A DNA stretch of 40,824 nt, from the NCBI GenBank assembly GCA_002633005.1, contig NMRA01000477.1, forward strand, positions 292,397 through 333,220, written 5' to 3'. The notes under the pieces are model-generated. The model did not search any database. It was not told the DNA's origin and worked only from the letters and a program-made list of their open reading frames with translations. This DNA is from Phoronis australis (taxonomy: Eukaryota; Phoronida; Phoronidae). How positions within the stretch are numbered: position 1 is the stretch's first letter; each line of letters begins with the position of its first letter. Below, one piece after another: positions 40,525 to 40,824 of the stretch. Made by a program: the position numbers and the translations under genes.

Positions 40525-40795
40525 TGTGTTTCAGGAGGCTGCAGCAACAGCAGCCAGGCGGAAAACGTATCGGAGTTCCGAAGGACACCAAAGTTGCGCA
40601 GAAGTGGCATGACTTCGTGCGCCGAACGAGAGTGTGGGACGTCATCGTGGACCAAGCGATTCGGTCCGGGGCCACTCTGTGTTCTGCCCACTTTGAGGAC
40701 TCGTGTTTCGACTCCAGTCACAGGAGACGATGAAGGCCTGGTTCAATAAAGGACAATATTTATCATTCAGAAACATCAGCTCTTAATTCAGGATC
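40525..40795 (+). pseudogene. THAP zinc-finger relic at the right edge
   Basis: One frame gives CVSGGCSNSSQAENVSEF (first zinc pair, C-x4-C). The next frame gives VPKDTKVAQKWHDFVRR and later GATLCSAHFEDSCFD, with the second ligand pair C-x2-H intact and the core Trp present. The frame changes near 40577. A TGA at 40731 stops the second half, yet the following codons read RPGSIKDNI, close to the expected end of the fold (R-P-G-S-I-P-x-I-F). So it carries a frameshift and a nonsense change. It may come from a transposon or a THAP gene; the window ends before more can be seen. Confidence 0.65.
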
Positions 40796-40824
40796 GTCTG
40801 TTGGATGACTGGGTTGACTCGCCG

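Overview
This is animal (metazoan) nuclear DNA. It is AT-rich, its coding sequence is broken into many short exons with GT-AG introns, and its non-coding DNA holds small inverted-repeat transposons and microsatellites. A marine invertebrate fits best. The genome style and several CTCF-like motifs lean towards a bilaterian such as an echinoderm, hemichordate or lancelet, but the species cannot be fixed from the sequence alone.

One gene dominates. On the minus strand, from about 36.76 kb down to the left edge and beyond it, lies the 5' half of a fibrocystin-L (PKHD1L1) family gene. I assembled 25 coding exons by hand. Every exon has AG/GT borders, and the reading-frame phases chain without a break from the ATG at 36757 to base 102, giving about 1,145 codons. 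The product starts with a signal peptide, then three IPT/TIG domains, a PA14 domain split over several exons, a long region of about 500 residues with internal repeats and a possible jelly-roll module, then a fourth TIG and the start of a fifth. The G8 and parallel beta-helix parts expected in this family, and the 3' end, lie outside the window.

Layout in transcription order: 36.8-40.8 kb is upstream DNA with a long alternating purine-pyrimidine tract and a broken THAP-domain relic at the right edge. A TATA-box promoter and the signal-peptide exon sit at 36.68-36.81 kb. Intron 1 is 11.75 kb (24.93-36.68 kb) and holds a 182-bp MITE, hairpins and two exon-like segments, but no clear second gene. 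Exons 2-25 are spread over 0.1-24.9 kb, with introns of 0.2-2.5 kb.

The most interesting extras are: a 1-kb TIR element with TTAA-type flanks carrying a THAP relic (intron 8); a second THAP relic broken at the same point of the domain; a 169-bp MITE whose target-site duplication coincides with the splice donor of intron 2; a hairpin spanning the weak donor of exon 5; a phase-symmetric candidate cassette exon in intron 1; and a repeated module in the unassigned middle of the protein.
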